A stretch of DNA of 64,000 bases from Synechococcus sp. A15-62 (GTDB lineage: Bacteria > Cyanobacteriota > Cyanobacteriia > PCC-6307 > Cyanobiaceae), in assembly GCF_014280075.1 (NCBI RefSeq), contig NZ_CP047950.1, positions 62,001 through 126,000 on the forward strand. The letters run 5' to 3'. The notes under the pieces were generated by a model, which was not told the DNA's origin, did no database searches, and was given only the letters and a program-made list of their open reading frames with translations. Each line of letters opens with the position of its first letter. The stretch's first letter is position 1. Below, piece after piece: positions 21,632 to 32,085 of this stretch. Made by a program: the position numbers and the translations under genes.

Positions 21632-22378
21632 TTATCTAGTGCTATCTCCCAGGAATTCCAAGATTTCTCGGTCTTTGAGATTCTGGGCTTCACCAGAGCA
21701 TTCTTCAAGGAGCTGCCGACCGGCCGCCACCTCCTGTAGGCAGCGTTTGAGGTTCATCACCGTGTTCTCAAGCTGATCGATCCGTTCCATCAAGTTGCGG
21801 ATCACGTTTGCCTCCGCATCCGGAAGGGCCGAATGGGCAAGGGGATTGATCCGTACACCGCTCTGGTGGATCACCCTTCCGGGGATGCCCACCACCGTGC
21901 AGTCGCTCTCCACATCGCGGACCACCACGGATCCAGCGCCAATGCGGGTGTTGGTCCCGATCGTGATTGCACCCAACACCTTGGCGCCTGCACCCACCAC
22001 CACATTCTCCGCCAGGGTTGGGTGGCGCTTGCCGTGTTCCTTGCCTGTGCCTCCCAGGGTGACGCCTTGATACAGCAGGCAACGGTGGCCGATTTCGGCG
22101 GTCTCGCCGATCACCACCCCCATGCCATGGTCAATGAACACGCTGTGTCCGATCCGGGCGCCGGGGTGGATCTCGATGCCGGTGAGGGCGCGGCTGACTT
22201 GGCTGAGGCAGCGGGCAGCCAGCTTCAGGGGCAGACGGCAGGTCCAGAGGCGATGGCTAATTCGGTGCAGGCTGATCGCCTGGAAGCCGGGATAGCAGCA
22301 CACAATCTCCAACCAGCCACGAGCAGCCGGATCACGCTCGCGAATGATCGCGAGGTCGGCACGGATGTGATCAAACAT
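21632..22378 (-). CDS. cysE: Serine O-acetyltransferase
   Basis: Makes O-acetylserine from serine and acetyl-CoA, the carbon acceptor for sulfide in cysteine synthesis. The 248-residue protein has the N-terminal helical domain (RADLAIIRERDPAARGWLEIV) and the left-handed beta-helix with hexapeptide repeats (IEIHPGARIGHSVFIDHGMG, VTLGGTGKEHGKRHPTL). A C-terminal coiled extension with IRNLMERIDQLENTVMNLK follows. The start is the ATG at 22378 (MFDHIRADL), and the PlmA-like gene ends 10 bp upstream on the same strand, so the two are likely co-transcribed. Confidence 0.94.
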   Translation of the reverse strand: MFDHIRADLAIIRERDPAARGWLEIVCCYPGFQAISLHRISHRLWTCRLPLKLAARCLSQVSRALTGIEIHPGARIGHSVFIDHGMGVVIGETAEIGHRCLLYQGVTLGGTGKEHGKRHPTLAENVVVGAGAKVLGAITIGTNTRIGAGSVVVRDVESDCTVVGIPGRVIHQSGVRINPLAHSALPDAEANVIRNLMERIDQLENTVMNLKRCLQEVAAGRQLLEECSGEAQNLKDREILEFLGDSTR

Positions 22379-22388
22379 CGCAGGAGAA

Positions 22389-23390
22389 TTAGCTGGCGGC
22401 GGCCGGAATTTGCAGACCAATCTCCTTACGGAGCAAATCGATCGTATCGGTGCTGAGGTAGCTCTCGGCGCAATGCACCTGGGGCATGCGCATCAGCTGG
22501 GAGCGATTCTGGCGCAGGCTCTGTTCCACCAGGGGAAGGCTGGGTCGATCGCAGAGCACGTGGCTTGAGGCCCGTAAAAGGGCCAGCAGGCGGCTGCCCA
22601 CATCCGGTGTGGCGGTCATCAGCAGCAATTCATTGCCACGCATTGAGTGGAGAATCACTTCCGCGGCCCGCAAAATGCCGGGGCTGATGCTCACCAGGCC
22701 CACGCAGCTGCCGGGGCGCAGTTCCTTGAGCATGGCCAGTTCCTGGCGGAAGTCGTTGAGGTCAACCGCCACGGCCCGGACGCTGTGTTTCTTGGCCAGC
22801 TCCTCCACTGGTTGGAGGAAATAACGGCTGGTCACCACGGTGCCATTGCTGGAATTCTCCAGCACGCTTTCTAGTTCCTCCAGCGGCACCACTTCCACCG
22901 GTACATCCAGGCAGGGTTCCAATTCCTCTGCGATCAGCATCGAGGCGCCGATGTCTTCCCGGGGTGTGCTGACCAGCACGCGGGCGCCGCAACGCAGCCG
23001 CCAGTCGATCTCACGGGTCAGTAATTCGCGGGTTTGCTGCAGGGTGCATCCTGCATTGAGCAGGCCATCCACGCACTTGCGCACTTCCCGGTCGAGGTCG
23101 GTGACGCCCCGGTTGCGGATGTGCGGAGGCGTTTTGATTTCCCTGGGTTTCTGCTGGTCGCGCACGTAGATGCCAGAGCCGGCCATGGCCTCCACCACGC
23201 CATCGGTTTCCAGTTGGCGGTACACCTTGCTGATCGTGTTGCGGTGCAACCCCGTTTGCATGGCCAACTGGCGGGTGCTCGGCAAGCGATGTCCCGGCGG
23301 GTAATGCCGCGCTGCGATGGCAAAACAGATCTGGTTGTAGAGCTGCGTCGATGCCGGAATGTCACTTTCCTGTTGGATATGGAATCGCAC
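22389..23390 (-). CDS. plmA: GntR-family transcriptional regulator, PlmA type
   Basis: Regulator with an N-terminal GntR winged helix (residues about 10-80: STQLYNQICFAIAARHYPPG, LPSTRQLAMQTGLHRNTISKVYRQLETDG). Its roughly 240-residue effector or oligomerisation half is not of the FadR or UTRA type. Length (333) and the N-terminal sequence MRFHIQQESDIPASTQL agree with my recollection of PlmA. PlmA is a cyanobacteria-specific GntR protein linked to plasmid maintenance, photosystem stoichiometry and the PII-PipX nitrogen network. The symbol is an inference from memory; the GntR assignment is firm. The start is a GTG at 23390. It lies 10 bp before cysE and diverges from the dienelactone hydrolase gene. 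Confidence 0.8.
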   Translation of the reverse strand: MRFHIQQESDIPASTQLYNQICFAIAARHYPPGHRLPSTRQLAMQTGLHRNTISKVYRQLETDGVVEAMAGSGIYVRDQQKPREIKTPPHIRNRGVTDLDREVRKCVDGLLNAGCTLQQTRELLTREIDWRLRCGARVLVSTPREDIGASMLIAEELEPCLDVPVEVVPLEELESVLENSSNGTVVTSRYFLQPVEELAKKHSVRAVAVDLNDFRQELAMLKELRPGSCVGLVSISPGILRAAEVILHSMRGNELLLMTATPDVGSRLLALLRASSHVLCDRPSLPLVEQSLRQNRSQLMRMPQVHCAESYLSTDTIDLLRKEIGLQIPAAAS

Positions 23391-23469
23391 GCCGGTGGGA
23401 CAGGTCTGAATGCGGCCACCATACGGACCGATTCCTTTGGTGACAATTGCCTGTGTGTCCTATGCAGTT

Positions 23470-24237
23470 ATGGAAACTTCTGAGTCCTCCCGGGGCGTCT
23501 GGGTTGCAGTTCGGAATGGCTCGGTTTGCTTGCGTTGCTGGTGGGCAGAACCGCAACGTAGTGCGAACGATATTGTCTCAAATTTGTCTCTAGAACGTGT
23601 ATATATCGTGCTACCTGAGGTGTTCGGTGTGAATGGTTGGGTTCGCAGCGTGGCCGATCGCCTGGCCGCCCATGGCCATCCGGCCCTGGCGGTGCCTTTG
23701 TTTGCCCGCACGGGTCCCAATCTTGAGTTGGCCTATGAACCGTCTGATTTAGCTGAAGGGCGGCGGCACAAGGACGCCACCACCAGTGAGCAGATCCTTG
23801 CTGATGTTGCTGCGGCCGTGGCCTGGTTGCGGGCCCAATACCCCGAAGCTGCCATCCATGTGGTGGGCTTCTGCTTCGGTGGGCATGCTGCCTTTTTGGC
23901 GGCGACGTTGCCCGGGGTTGAGCATGCCTTTGATTTTTACGGCGCAGGCGTGAGCCGGATGCGGCCCGGTGGAGGTGAGCCGTCCTTAAGTCTGTTGCCC
24001 AACATCGAAGCGCGGCTCACCTGTGTGTTCGGAACGGCCGATCCCTTAATCCCTGCTGAGGATCGCGAAACGATTGGAGCCGCCCTGCGCAAAGTCGATC
24101 CCGCCGGCCAGCGTTTGCGTTCTCTGGCGTATGCCGACGCCGACCATGGCTTCATGTGTGAAGCCCGCAGCAGCTTCAATCCCCAGGCCTCAGCCCAGGG
24201 ATGGAGCCTGCTGCTTGGTGACGACCCAAGGATTTAG
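23470..24237 (+). CDS. Dienelactone hydrolase family protein
   Basis: Alpha/beta hydrolase of the dienelactone hydrolase family (cytoplasmic). The 255-residue protein has the Glu-containing LPEVFGVN segment, the Cys nucleophile in VGFCFGGHA, the Asp in GTADPLIP and the His in ADADHGF, so a complete Cys-Asp-His triad is visible. The true substrate in cyanobacteria is unknown. I start at the ATG at 23470 (METSESSRG); a longer reading to 23410 is possible. It is divergent from the PlmA-like gene, with an 80-bp gap, and overlaps the convergent infC stop by 4 bp. Confidence 0.88.
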
Positions 24238-24887
24238 CCCTGGGGGCTTGCCACCTTGGCCGCGGTGGGCCTGGGTGGCGCGGGGATGGTGCGCACGGCC
24301 TTATTGGCGGCCTGTTCCTTTTCCTCTTTCTTCACCAGCGGCGTTTTGCGCGGGGTGAGGAACATAATCATGTTGCGACCCTCCCGCTTGGGGGCCTGCT
24401 GGATTTCGGCCTTTTCCTCGAGATCCTTGGCCATGCGCCGTAGCAGGGTTTCCGCCAGCGCGGTGTGCTGAATCTCGCGGCCACGGAAGATCACGGTGCA
24501 CTTCACCTTGTCGCCCGCCTTGAGGAAGCGCTGGGCCTGACCGATCCGCACGTCGTAGTCGTGCTGATCGATCTTGTAGCGCATCTTGACCTCCTTGACT
24601 TCGGTCTGGTGCGACTTCTTCTTGGCCTCTTTGGCTTTCTTTTCCTGTTCGAACTTGAACTTGCCGTAGTCCATGATCCGGCAGACCGGCGGGTCGGCCT
24701 TCTCGCTCACCAGCACCAGATCCAGTTCCCGGTCGCGGGCCACATCCAGGGCTTCTTCGCGGCTGATCACGCCTAACTGAGCGCCGTCTGAGTCGACCAC
24801 CCGCAACTGGGGGTAGTTGATCCGGTCGTTGATGTTGGGCAGCTCCCGAACCGGGGCACGACGGTCAAAACGGGGACGTGGGGGCAT
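24234..24887 (-). CDS. infC: Translation initiation factor IF-3
   Basis: Binds the 30S subunit, prevents 50S joining and checks the initiator codon. The 217-residue protein has the N-domain ([28 protein letters not shown]), the basic linker ([20 protein letters not shown]) and the C-domain ([25 protein letters not shown]). A low-complexity Pro/Ala/Lys tail of about 35 residues follows. It is 57 bp downstream of miaA on the same strand. No attenuator or atypical ATT or ATC start is seen; the start here is ATG at 24887. Confidence 0.97.
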
Positions 24888-24944
24888 TCAGGTGGTGACA
24901 GGGACAGGTGCAGACAACTTCGCTGAATACAACGTCTGCATCCT

Positions 24945-25844
24945 TCACCTTAGATGTTGCTCGATCAACGTCATCGCATCCGTCAGGGTTGCCTGGTCGG
25001 GCAGCCAGTGGGGGTTGTGCTGACGCCGGAACCAGGTGCGTTGGCGTTTGGCGAACTGACGGGTGCGTTGGCTGGTGATTCGCACCGCTTCTGTTGTGGT
25101 CAGGCTGCCGCCGATCACCTGCAGCGCTTCGCCGTAGCCGATGGTCTGCAGTAGCGGCAGGTCAGCGCCGTAGCGCTCGCTCAGGAGCCGGGTCTCGTCC
25201 ACCAAACCATCGCGGTAAAGCTGCTCGGTGCGTTGCTGGATGCGCTGGCGCAGGTTGGCCGGGTTGAGGCCCAGTTCCAGCACGTTCCAGGGCGGAGGTG
25301 TGGCTGTGGCCTGGCGGCTCATCGGTTGACCGGAGGCGTAGAGCACCTCCAGGGCGCGTTGGGTGCGCACCGCATCGGCAGGGGCGATTTTGGCGGCGGC
25401 CTCGGGGTCGGCGGCCTGCAGCAGGGGGTGGCAGATCTGCTGCCCCAGGGCCGTGAGTTGCTCGCGAAGTTGTGGCTGGGGTGCCACGGCCGGAGGCTGA
25501 AGGCCACTGGTGAGGGCCTTGAGATAGAGGCCGCTGCCTCCTACCAGCAACGCCACGCCCCGCTGCTCTAGAGCAGCGTTGATGCAAGGGGTGGCGATCG
25601 CCTGAAATTCCTGCAGCGTGATCGGTTGATCGGGCGTGCGCAGGTCCAGCAGATGGTGCGGCACCCGCGCCTGCTGCTCCGCCGTTGGCTTGGCGGTGCC
25701 CAGATCCATCTCCTTGTAGAGCTGGCGGGAATCCACGTTGATCACCGGCAGATCCAGCCGTTCGGCGATGTCCAACGCCAGGGCGGTCTTGCCGCTGGCT
25801 GTGGGCCCGAGCAGGGTGATCACCAGGGGGTTGGAGCTGGTCAA
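24945..25844 (-). CDS. miaA: tRNA dimethylallyltransferase
   Basis: Adds dimethylallyl to A37 of tRNAs that read codons starting with U. The 299-residue protein shows the P-loop GPTASGKT (13-20), the family block [19 protein letters not shown] with substrate-binding residues, [14 protein letters not shown] and the C-terminal [12 protein letters not shown] that contacts tRNA. The start is a TTG at 25844 ([13 protein letters not shown]); no in-frame ATG or GTG is close upstream. It is divergent from gyrB over 152 bp and upstream of infC. Confidence 0.95.
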   Translation of the reverse strand: MTSSNPLVITLLGPTASGKTALALDIAERLDLPVINVDSRQLYKEMDLGTAKPTAEQQARVPHHLLDLRTPDQPITLQEFQAIATPCINAALEQRGVALLVGGSGLYLKALTSGLQPPAVAPQPQLREQLTALGQQICHPLLQAADPEAAAKIAPADAVRTQRALEVLYASGQPMSRQATATPPPWNVLELGLNPANLRQRIQQRTEQLYRDGLVDETRLLSERYGADLPLLQTIGYGEALQVIGGSLTTTEAVRITSQRTRQFAKRQRTWFRRQHNPHWLPDQATLTDAMTLIEQHLR

Positions 25845-25922
25845 AGGGGTGAGGGGGTGCAGCCCGGCTTGGAATGGGCGCTGAGAGGCCTCTGCAAGCC
25901 TCTATAGACAGCCGGTGGTAGA

Positions 25923-25950
25923 TTGACATTGTCAGGTCGAGGTTTAGAGC
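25923..25950 (+). promoter_or_regulatory. Possible promoter upstream of gyrB
   Basis: A consensus -35 box TTGACA at 25923-25928 is followed after 16 bases by TAGAGC (25945-25950), which matches -10 only partly. The placement gives a 5' leader of about 40 bases before the gyrB start at 25997. Many promoters of this group have a good -10 and poor -35; the reverse here lowers confidence. Confidence 0.35.
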
Positions 25951-25996
25951 CGTTGCGCCCGCCCATGACCCGGTTTCCTGGCTTGAGACTTTCTGA

Positions 25997-27963
<1,967 letters not shown>

Positions 27964-27964
<1 letters not shown>

Positions 27965-28299
27965 TGACGGCTGTTCGTTCAGGGACTGTTTCGACGAGCA
28001 GTGTTCTGCGGTGGAGTTGGCTGCTGGGGGTGGCGTTAATTGCTCCGGCTGCCCTGCCTGCGGGAGGTGCTGATCGGCGTCAACCGCAGCCACGTCGCCG
28101 TGTGTCCTCCGGCCAACTGCACATCGCCACCGATCAGCCTCTCCGGCTCAGTCCGCTGGCGGTGGCTCCTCGGTTGAGCACCCTCAAGGCGGGCTCATCC
28201 CTGCGCCTGTTGCGCCGTTGGTCGACCGCCGATGGCCAGGATTGGTTGCACGTGCAGACGCTCTCGGGAGATCAACGTCGTGGCTGGCTCCGCGCCTGA
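27964..28299 (+). CDS. Small secreted SH3-like domain protein
   Basis: A 111-residue protein with a signal-like N-terminus (basic start, then [20 protein letters not shown]). A single small beta-rich region follows, with bacterial SH3 spacing ([27 protein letters not shown] ... [19 protein letters not shown]). SH3b-type domains often bind cell-wall peptides; function here is unknown. The ATG at 27964 overlaps the gyrB stop by one base. The 3' end overlaps the first crcB gene by 20 bp, so gyrB, this gene and the crcB pair form a tightly coupled run. Confidence 0.75.
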
Positions 28300-28660
28300 G
28301 GCGGTTTTGGTGGGTCTTGGGGCGATCCCCGGGGCCTGGCTGCGCCTGAAGGTGGTGAACCATTTTCAACCCATGGTGCCGAAAAAGCACTGGGGCACTT
28401 TCGTTGTGAATGTGGTGGCCTGTTTTGCTCTGGGTCTGGTGCTGGCGCTGAATGAAACCTGCACCGCCAGTACAGGCATTGCTCTGCTGATGGGGGTGGG
28501 ATTTTTCGGCAGCCTCAGCACCTTTTCCACCTTTGCGGTGGAGCTGCTGAACGAGCTGCGGGCTGGCCAGGCGATCACTGCTGTGGTGCTGGCGCTGGCC
28601 TCGATCGGGGCGGGTTTGCTGGCCTCTGCTTTGGGTTACGGATTGGGGACCCATGCCTGA
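28280..28660 (+). CDS. crcB: Fluoride channel subunit CrcB (first of tandem pair)
   Basis: Fluc-type fluoride exporter subunit in the plasma membrane. The 126-residue protein has four membrane spans and the family motifs in degenerate form: [13 protein letters not shown] (usual GGxxGAxxRY), NVVACFALG (usual NxxGxFxxG) and [15 protein letters not shown] with the fluoride-path Phe box and Thr. I start at the GTG at 28280 because family similarity begins just after it. It overlaps the preceding SH3-like gene by 20 bp and the following crcB by 8 bp. Tandem divergent crcB genes usually form an antiparallel heterodimer. Confidence 0.9.
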   Translation: MAGSAPEAVLVGLGAIPGAWLRLKVVNHFQPMVPKKHWGTFVVNVVACFALGLVLALNETCTASTGIALLMGVGFFGSLSTFSTFAVELLNELRAGQAITAVVLALASIGAGLLASALGYGLGTHA

Positions 28661-29051
28661 GACCAAACCAATCCTGCAACTGGAACTGCAGGAGTTGCTG
28701 CTTGTTGGCGTGGGCGCTGTTCCCGGAGCGCTGCTGCGCTGGCAATTGGCCCTTCGTCTGGGGGACCAGAACCTGCTGGTGAATGTTCTTGGGGCTGCCT
28801 TCTTGGGCTTGCTGGCGGGGCTCCCAGTTGCCCCACGGCGACAGTTGCTGCTGGGCATTGGCTTCTGCGGTTCGCTCACCACCTTCAGCAGCTGGATGCT
28901 GGCGGCCATGAAGCATCTGAGTTCCGGTGACTGGGCCGCCGCATTGGGCTTGATTGCGCTGACCCTCGGGCTGGGGCTGGGTGCCGCAGCCCTGGGGTTC
29001 AGCCTGGGGCGACGGCTCAAGCCGCCAGCGCCGCCTCAATCGCCGACTTGA
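28653..29051 (+). CDS. crcB: Fluoride channel subunit CrcB (second of tandem pair)
   Basis: Partner of the preceding CrcB, 132 residues with four membrane spans. Motifs are [28 protein letters not shown] and [15 protein letters not shown], closer to consensus than in the first copy. The ATG at 28653 lies inside the end of the upstream crcB (8 bp overlap), consistent with equal-stoichiometry synthesis of a heterodimer. The 3' end overlaps convergent gpx by 35 bp. No fluoride riboswitch is visible: the space upstream is filled by coding sequence back to gyrB. Confidence 0.92.
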   Translation: MPETKPILQLELQELLLVGVGAVPGALLRWQLALRLGDQNLLVNVLGAAFLGLLAGLPVAPRRQLLLGIGFCGSLTTFSSWMLAAMKHLSSGDWAAALGLIALTLGLGLGAAALGFSLGRRLKPPAPPQSPT

Positions 29052-29490
29052 GGTCTTCGGGGGTGACGCCGCTCTTGAAGCGGGCGATCACGGTGCCGTC
29101 CTTGCCCACCAGGAATTTCTCGAAGTTCCACTCCACATCACCGGCGGGATCCATCTGGTTGAGGGTCGTGTAAGGCTCGGTGGTGCTCCCCTTGGCGTGC
29201 ACTTTCTCGAACAGTTCGAAGTCAGTGCCGTAGGTGGTGGAGCAGAAACTCTTGATCTCGTCGAGGGTGCCGGGCTCCTGGGCGCCGAAGTCGTTGCAAG
29301 GGAAACCCAGCACTGCCAGGCCCGTGGCGGCGTAGGCCTCGTTCAGAGCCTGCAAACCCGCGTATTGCTTGGTGAAGCCACAGCGGCTGGCCACGTTCAC
29401 GATCAGCAGCACCTTGCCGGCGTAGTCGCCCAGGGATTTGCTGCTGCCGTCAGGGGTGGTGACAGAGACGGCGCTGACGCTGATCGCCAT
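29017..29490 (-). CDS. gpx: Glutathione peroxidase family protein (Cys type)
   Basis: Thiol peroxidase, reducing hydroperoxides with glutathione, thioredoxin or, in cyanobacteria, often NADPH-linked donors. The 157-residue protein has the peroxidatic Cys37 in NVASRCGFTKQY, the resolving Cys in GFPCNDFGAQEPG with the catalytic Gln, and Trp-Asn in VEWNFEKFLVG. It is a Cys enzyme, not Sec. The start is the ATG at 29490 (MAISVSAVSV). It is convergent with crcB and divergent from mgtE (72 bp). Confidence 0.93.
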   Translation of the reverse strand: MAISVSAVSVTTPDGSSKSLGDYAGKVLLIVNVASRCGFTKQYAGLQALNEAYAATGLAVLGFPCNDFGAQEPGTLDEIKSFCSTTYGTDFELFEKVHAKGSTTEPYTTLNQMDPAGDVEWNFEKFLVGKDGTVIARFKSGVTPEDLKSAIEAALAA

Positions 29491-29562
29491 GGAGAAACAG
29501 GGATGGAGCGCAGAGGTTAACCGGCTCCAACGGCCATACACTGGGCTCCCGGCCGGAGGGGC

Positions 29563-31023
29563 ATGACGGAGGCATCGGGGCTGAGCAGTGCTGGCGTGAG
29601 CGTGGAACCCGACTTGCTAGCCGAAGCGGTTTCCCAGGAACTCGCCGCGATGCTTCAGGCGGGCAATTACGACGCCGTGAAACTGCTGCTGGAACCGGTG
29701 CAGCCGGTGGACATCGCCGAGGCGATCGGCAGTCTTCCGGCCAATCTGCAGGCGATTGCCTTTCGCCTGCTCAGCAAGGATGAAGCCATCAGTGTTTACG
29801 AATACCTCGACACCGCCACGCAGCAAAGCCTGCTGAGCCTGCTGCGCTCTGGCGAGATGCGGGAGGTGATGGAGGAGATGTCGCCGGATGATCGCGCCCG
29901 ATTGTTCGAGGAGTTGCCGGCCAAGGTGGTGCGGCAGCTGTTGAGCGAGCTCAGCCCGGATGAACGCAAGGTGACCGCTGAGTTGCTGGGCTACCGCTCC
30001 GAAACGGCCGGTCGTTTGATGACGACCGAATACATCGCGTTCAAGGAAAACCAAACCGCCGCAGTGGCGCTGGAGATCGTGCGGCGCCGTGCTCGCGACA
30101 CCGAGACGATTTATTCCCTCTACGTGACGGACGCCGAGCGACGCCTCACCGGCATCCTCTCGCTGCGGGATCTGGTCACAGCAGACCCCCAGGCCCGCAT
30201 TGGCGATGTGATGACGGAGGAGGTGCTCAGTGTCAGCACTGACACGGATCAGGAGAAGGTGGCCCGCACGATTCAGCGCTACGACTTCCTCGCCGTTCCC
30301 GTGGTGGATCTGGAGCAGCGTCTCGTGGGCATCGTCACGGTGGATGACGTGATCGACGTGATTGAGCAGGAGGCCACCCGTGATCTCTACGCGGCCGGCG
30401 CGGTGCAGGCCGGCGATGACGATGACTACTTCAGCAGCAATCTGTTCACCGTCGCTCGCCGCCGTGTGGTGTGGCTGGCGGTGCTTGTGCTGGCCAGCTT
30501 TTTCACCTCAGAGGTGATCGCCGCCAATGAAGATGTGCTGCAGCGGGTGGTCTTGCTGGCGGCGTTCATCCCCTTGCTCGGTGGCACTGGCGGCAACGTG
30601 GGGGCCCAGAGTTCCACGGTGGTGATCCGTGGTTTGAGCACCCAGAGCATTTCCAGTCTTGGCCCCCTGCGGGCGATTGGCCGAGAAGCCATGGCGGGGG
30701 CGTTGCTGGGGTTGTTGATGATGCTTTTGGTGGTTCCCTTCGCCTGGTGGCGCGGCGAAAGCGCACTGGTGGGCCTCTCGGTGGGGATGAGCCTGCTCGC
30801 GATCACCACCCTGGCGGCTACGGCCGGTGCAGCGTTCCCACTGCTGTTTGACCGCATGGGTCTGGATCCTGCGTTGATGTCCACACCCTTCATCACCACC
30901 TGCACGGACGTGGCGGGAACGCTGATCTACCTGAAGACGGCGGGGTGGCTGCTGATCCACCTGCCGCAGCTGGTGCAAGCCGCAGGTATTTCTACCCATT
31001 TCTTTGTTTTCGGGGTTTTCTGA
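29563..31023 (+). CDS. mgtE: Magnesium transporter MgtE
   Basis: Mg2+-gated channel or transporter in the plasma membrane. The 486-residue protein has the N-terminal superhelical domain (residues about 25-150, LLEPVQPVDIAEAIGSLP ... LSELSPDERK). Two CBS domains follow (GYRSETAGRLMTTEYIAF; VMTEEVLSVSTDTDQEKV), then a connecting helix and five membrane spans including the pore segment PLLGGTGGNVGAQSSTVVIRG. All are typical. A good Shine-Dalgarno-like GGAGGGG precedes the ATG at 29563. No M-box leader is seen in the 72-bp upstream gap. A sigma factor follows 54 bp downstream. Confidence 0.95.
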   Translation: MTEASGLSSAGVSVEPDLLAEAVSQELAAMLQAGNYDAVKLLLEPVQPVDIAEAIGSLPANLQAIAFRLLSKDEAISVYEYLDTATQQSLLSLLRSGEMREVMEEMSPDDRARLFEELPAKVVRQLLSELSPDERKVTAELLGYRSETAGRLMTTEYIAFKENQTAAVALEIVRRRARDTETIYSLYVTDAERRLTGILSLRDLVTADPQARIGDVMTEEVLSVSTDTDQEKVARTIQRYDFLAVPVVDLEQRLVGIVTVDDVIDVIEQEATRDLYAAGAVQAGDDDDYFSSNLFTVARRRVVWLAVLVLASFFTSEVIAANEDVLQRVVLLAAFIPLLGGTGGNVGAQSSTVVIRGLSTQSISSLGPLRAIGREAMAGALLGLLMMLLVVPFAWWRGESALVGLSVGMSLLAITTLAATAGAAFPLLFDRMGLDPALMSTPFITTCTDVAGTLIYLKTAGWLLIHLPQLVQAAGISTHFFVFGVF

Positions 31024-31077
31024 GAGTCTGTTTACGTTTCTTAGGAGTACTCTTCACATAACTCAAAGAAGCGCCCC

Positions 31078-32085
31078 ATGGCTCCGGCTGCGACCGCTGC
31101 TTCCAAGCCCAAAACCGCTGCCAAAGCTGCGAAAACCGTCACGGCAGACGTCGATCTGGTTCGTTCTTATTTACGAGACATCGGCCGTGTTCCCCTGCTG
31201 ACTCACGAGCAGGAAATCACCCTGGGTCGCCAGGTGCAGGAACTGATGGATCTGGAATCGCTCGAGTCTGAGCTGGAGAGCAAGGCTGGTGAAAAGCCCA
31301 GTCGTGACCAGCTGGCCAAAGCGTCAGGTCTGTCCTCGATGCAGCTCAAGCGCAAGCTGCAGCACGGCCGTCGCGCCAAGGAGCGGATGGTGGCGGCCAA
31401 CCTCCGGCTTGTGGTGAGCGTGGCCAAGAAGTACACCAAGCGGAACATGGAACTCCTGGATCTCATCCAGGAAGGAACTATTGGTTTGGTGCGAGGGGTG
31501 GAGAAGTTTGATCCCACCCGCGGTTACAAATTTTCCACCTATGCCTACTGGTGGATTCGTCAGGGCATCACACGGGCCATTGCTGAGAAGAGCCGCACGA
31601 TTCGGCTGCCCATTCACATCACGGAGATGCTGAACAAGCTCAAGAAGGGTCAACGGGAGTTGAGCCAGGAGCTGGGACGCACCCCCACGGTGACCGAGTT
31701 GGCCGAGTTCGTTGAGCTGCCGGAAGACGATGTCAAAGATCTGATGTGCCGTGCTCGTCAGCCCGTCAGCCTTGAGATGAAGGTGGGTGATGGTGATGAC
31801 ACCGAGCTGCTGGAGCTGCTCTCCGGCGATGGCGATCTGCCCAGCGATCAGGTGGAAGAGGATTGCTTGAAGGGTGATCTGCGCAGTCTCCTGGGACAGC
31901 TGCCTCATCTGCAGGAGCAGGTGCTGCGGATGCGCTACGGCATGGATGGTGAAGATCCGATGAGCCTTACGGGCATCGGCCGGATCCTGGGGATGAGCCG
32001 CGACCGTGTTCGCAACCTCGAGCGTGATGGTTTGGCCGGCCTGCGCCGGGTCAGTGATCAGGTGGAGGCTTACGTCGCCTGCTGA
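31078..32085 (+). CDS. Group 2 RNA polymerase sigma-70 factor
   Basis: Alternative primary-like sigma factor. The 335-residue protein has region 1.2 (DLVRSYLRDIGRVPLLTHEQE), region 2 (RMVAANLRLVVSVAKKY, GLVRGVEKFDPTRGYKFSTYAYWWIRQ with the -10 melting aromatics), region 3 and region 4.2 (LTGIGRILGMSRDRVRNLERDGLAGLRR). It lacks the long 1.1 acidic domain of housekeeping RpoD, which fits the cyanobacterial group 2 factors. The N-terminus is an Ala/Lys-rich tail. The specific member (SigB/C/D/E type) cannot be decided. The 3' end overlaps the convergent hydrolase gene by 16 bp. Confidence 0.92.
   Translation: MAPAATAASKPKTAAKAAKTVTADVDLVRSYLRDIGRVPLLTHEQEITLGRQVQELMDLESLESELESKAGEKPSRDQLAKASGLSSMQLKRKLQHGRRAKERMVAANLRLVVSVAKKYTKRNMELLDLIQEGTIGLVRGVEKFDPTRGYKFSTYAYWWIRQGITRAIAEKSRTIRLPIHITEMLNKLKKGQRELSQELGRTPTVTELAEFVELPEDDVKDLMCRARQPVSLEMKVGDGDDTELLELLSGDGDLPSDQVEEDCLKGDLRSLLGQLPHLQEQVLRMRYGMDGEDPMSLTGIGRILGMSRDRVRNLERDGLAGLRRVSDQVEAYVAC

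Noticed and set aside
21341-21639. Two short open frames in the secA-cysE gap
   Set aside because: No family resemblance, no ribosome site, opposite strands overlapping each other.
28000-28280. Fluoride riboswitch upstream of the crcB pair
   Set aside because: The upstream interval is coding and lacks the short fluoride aptamer consensus.
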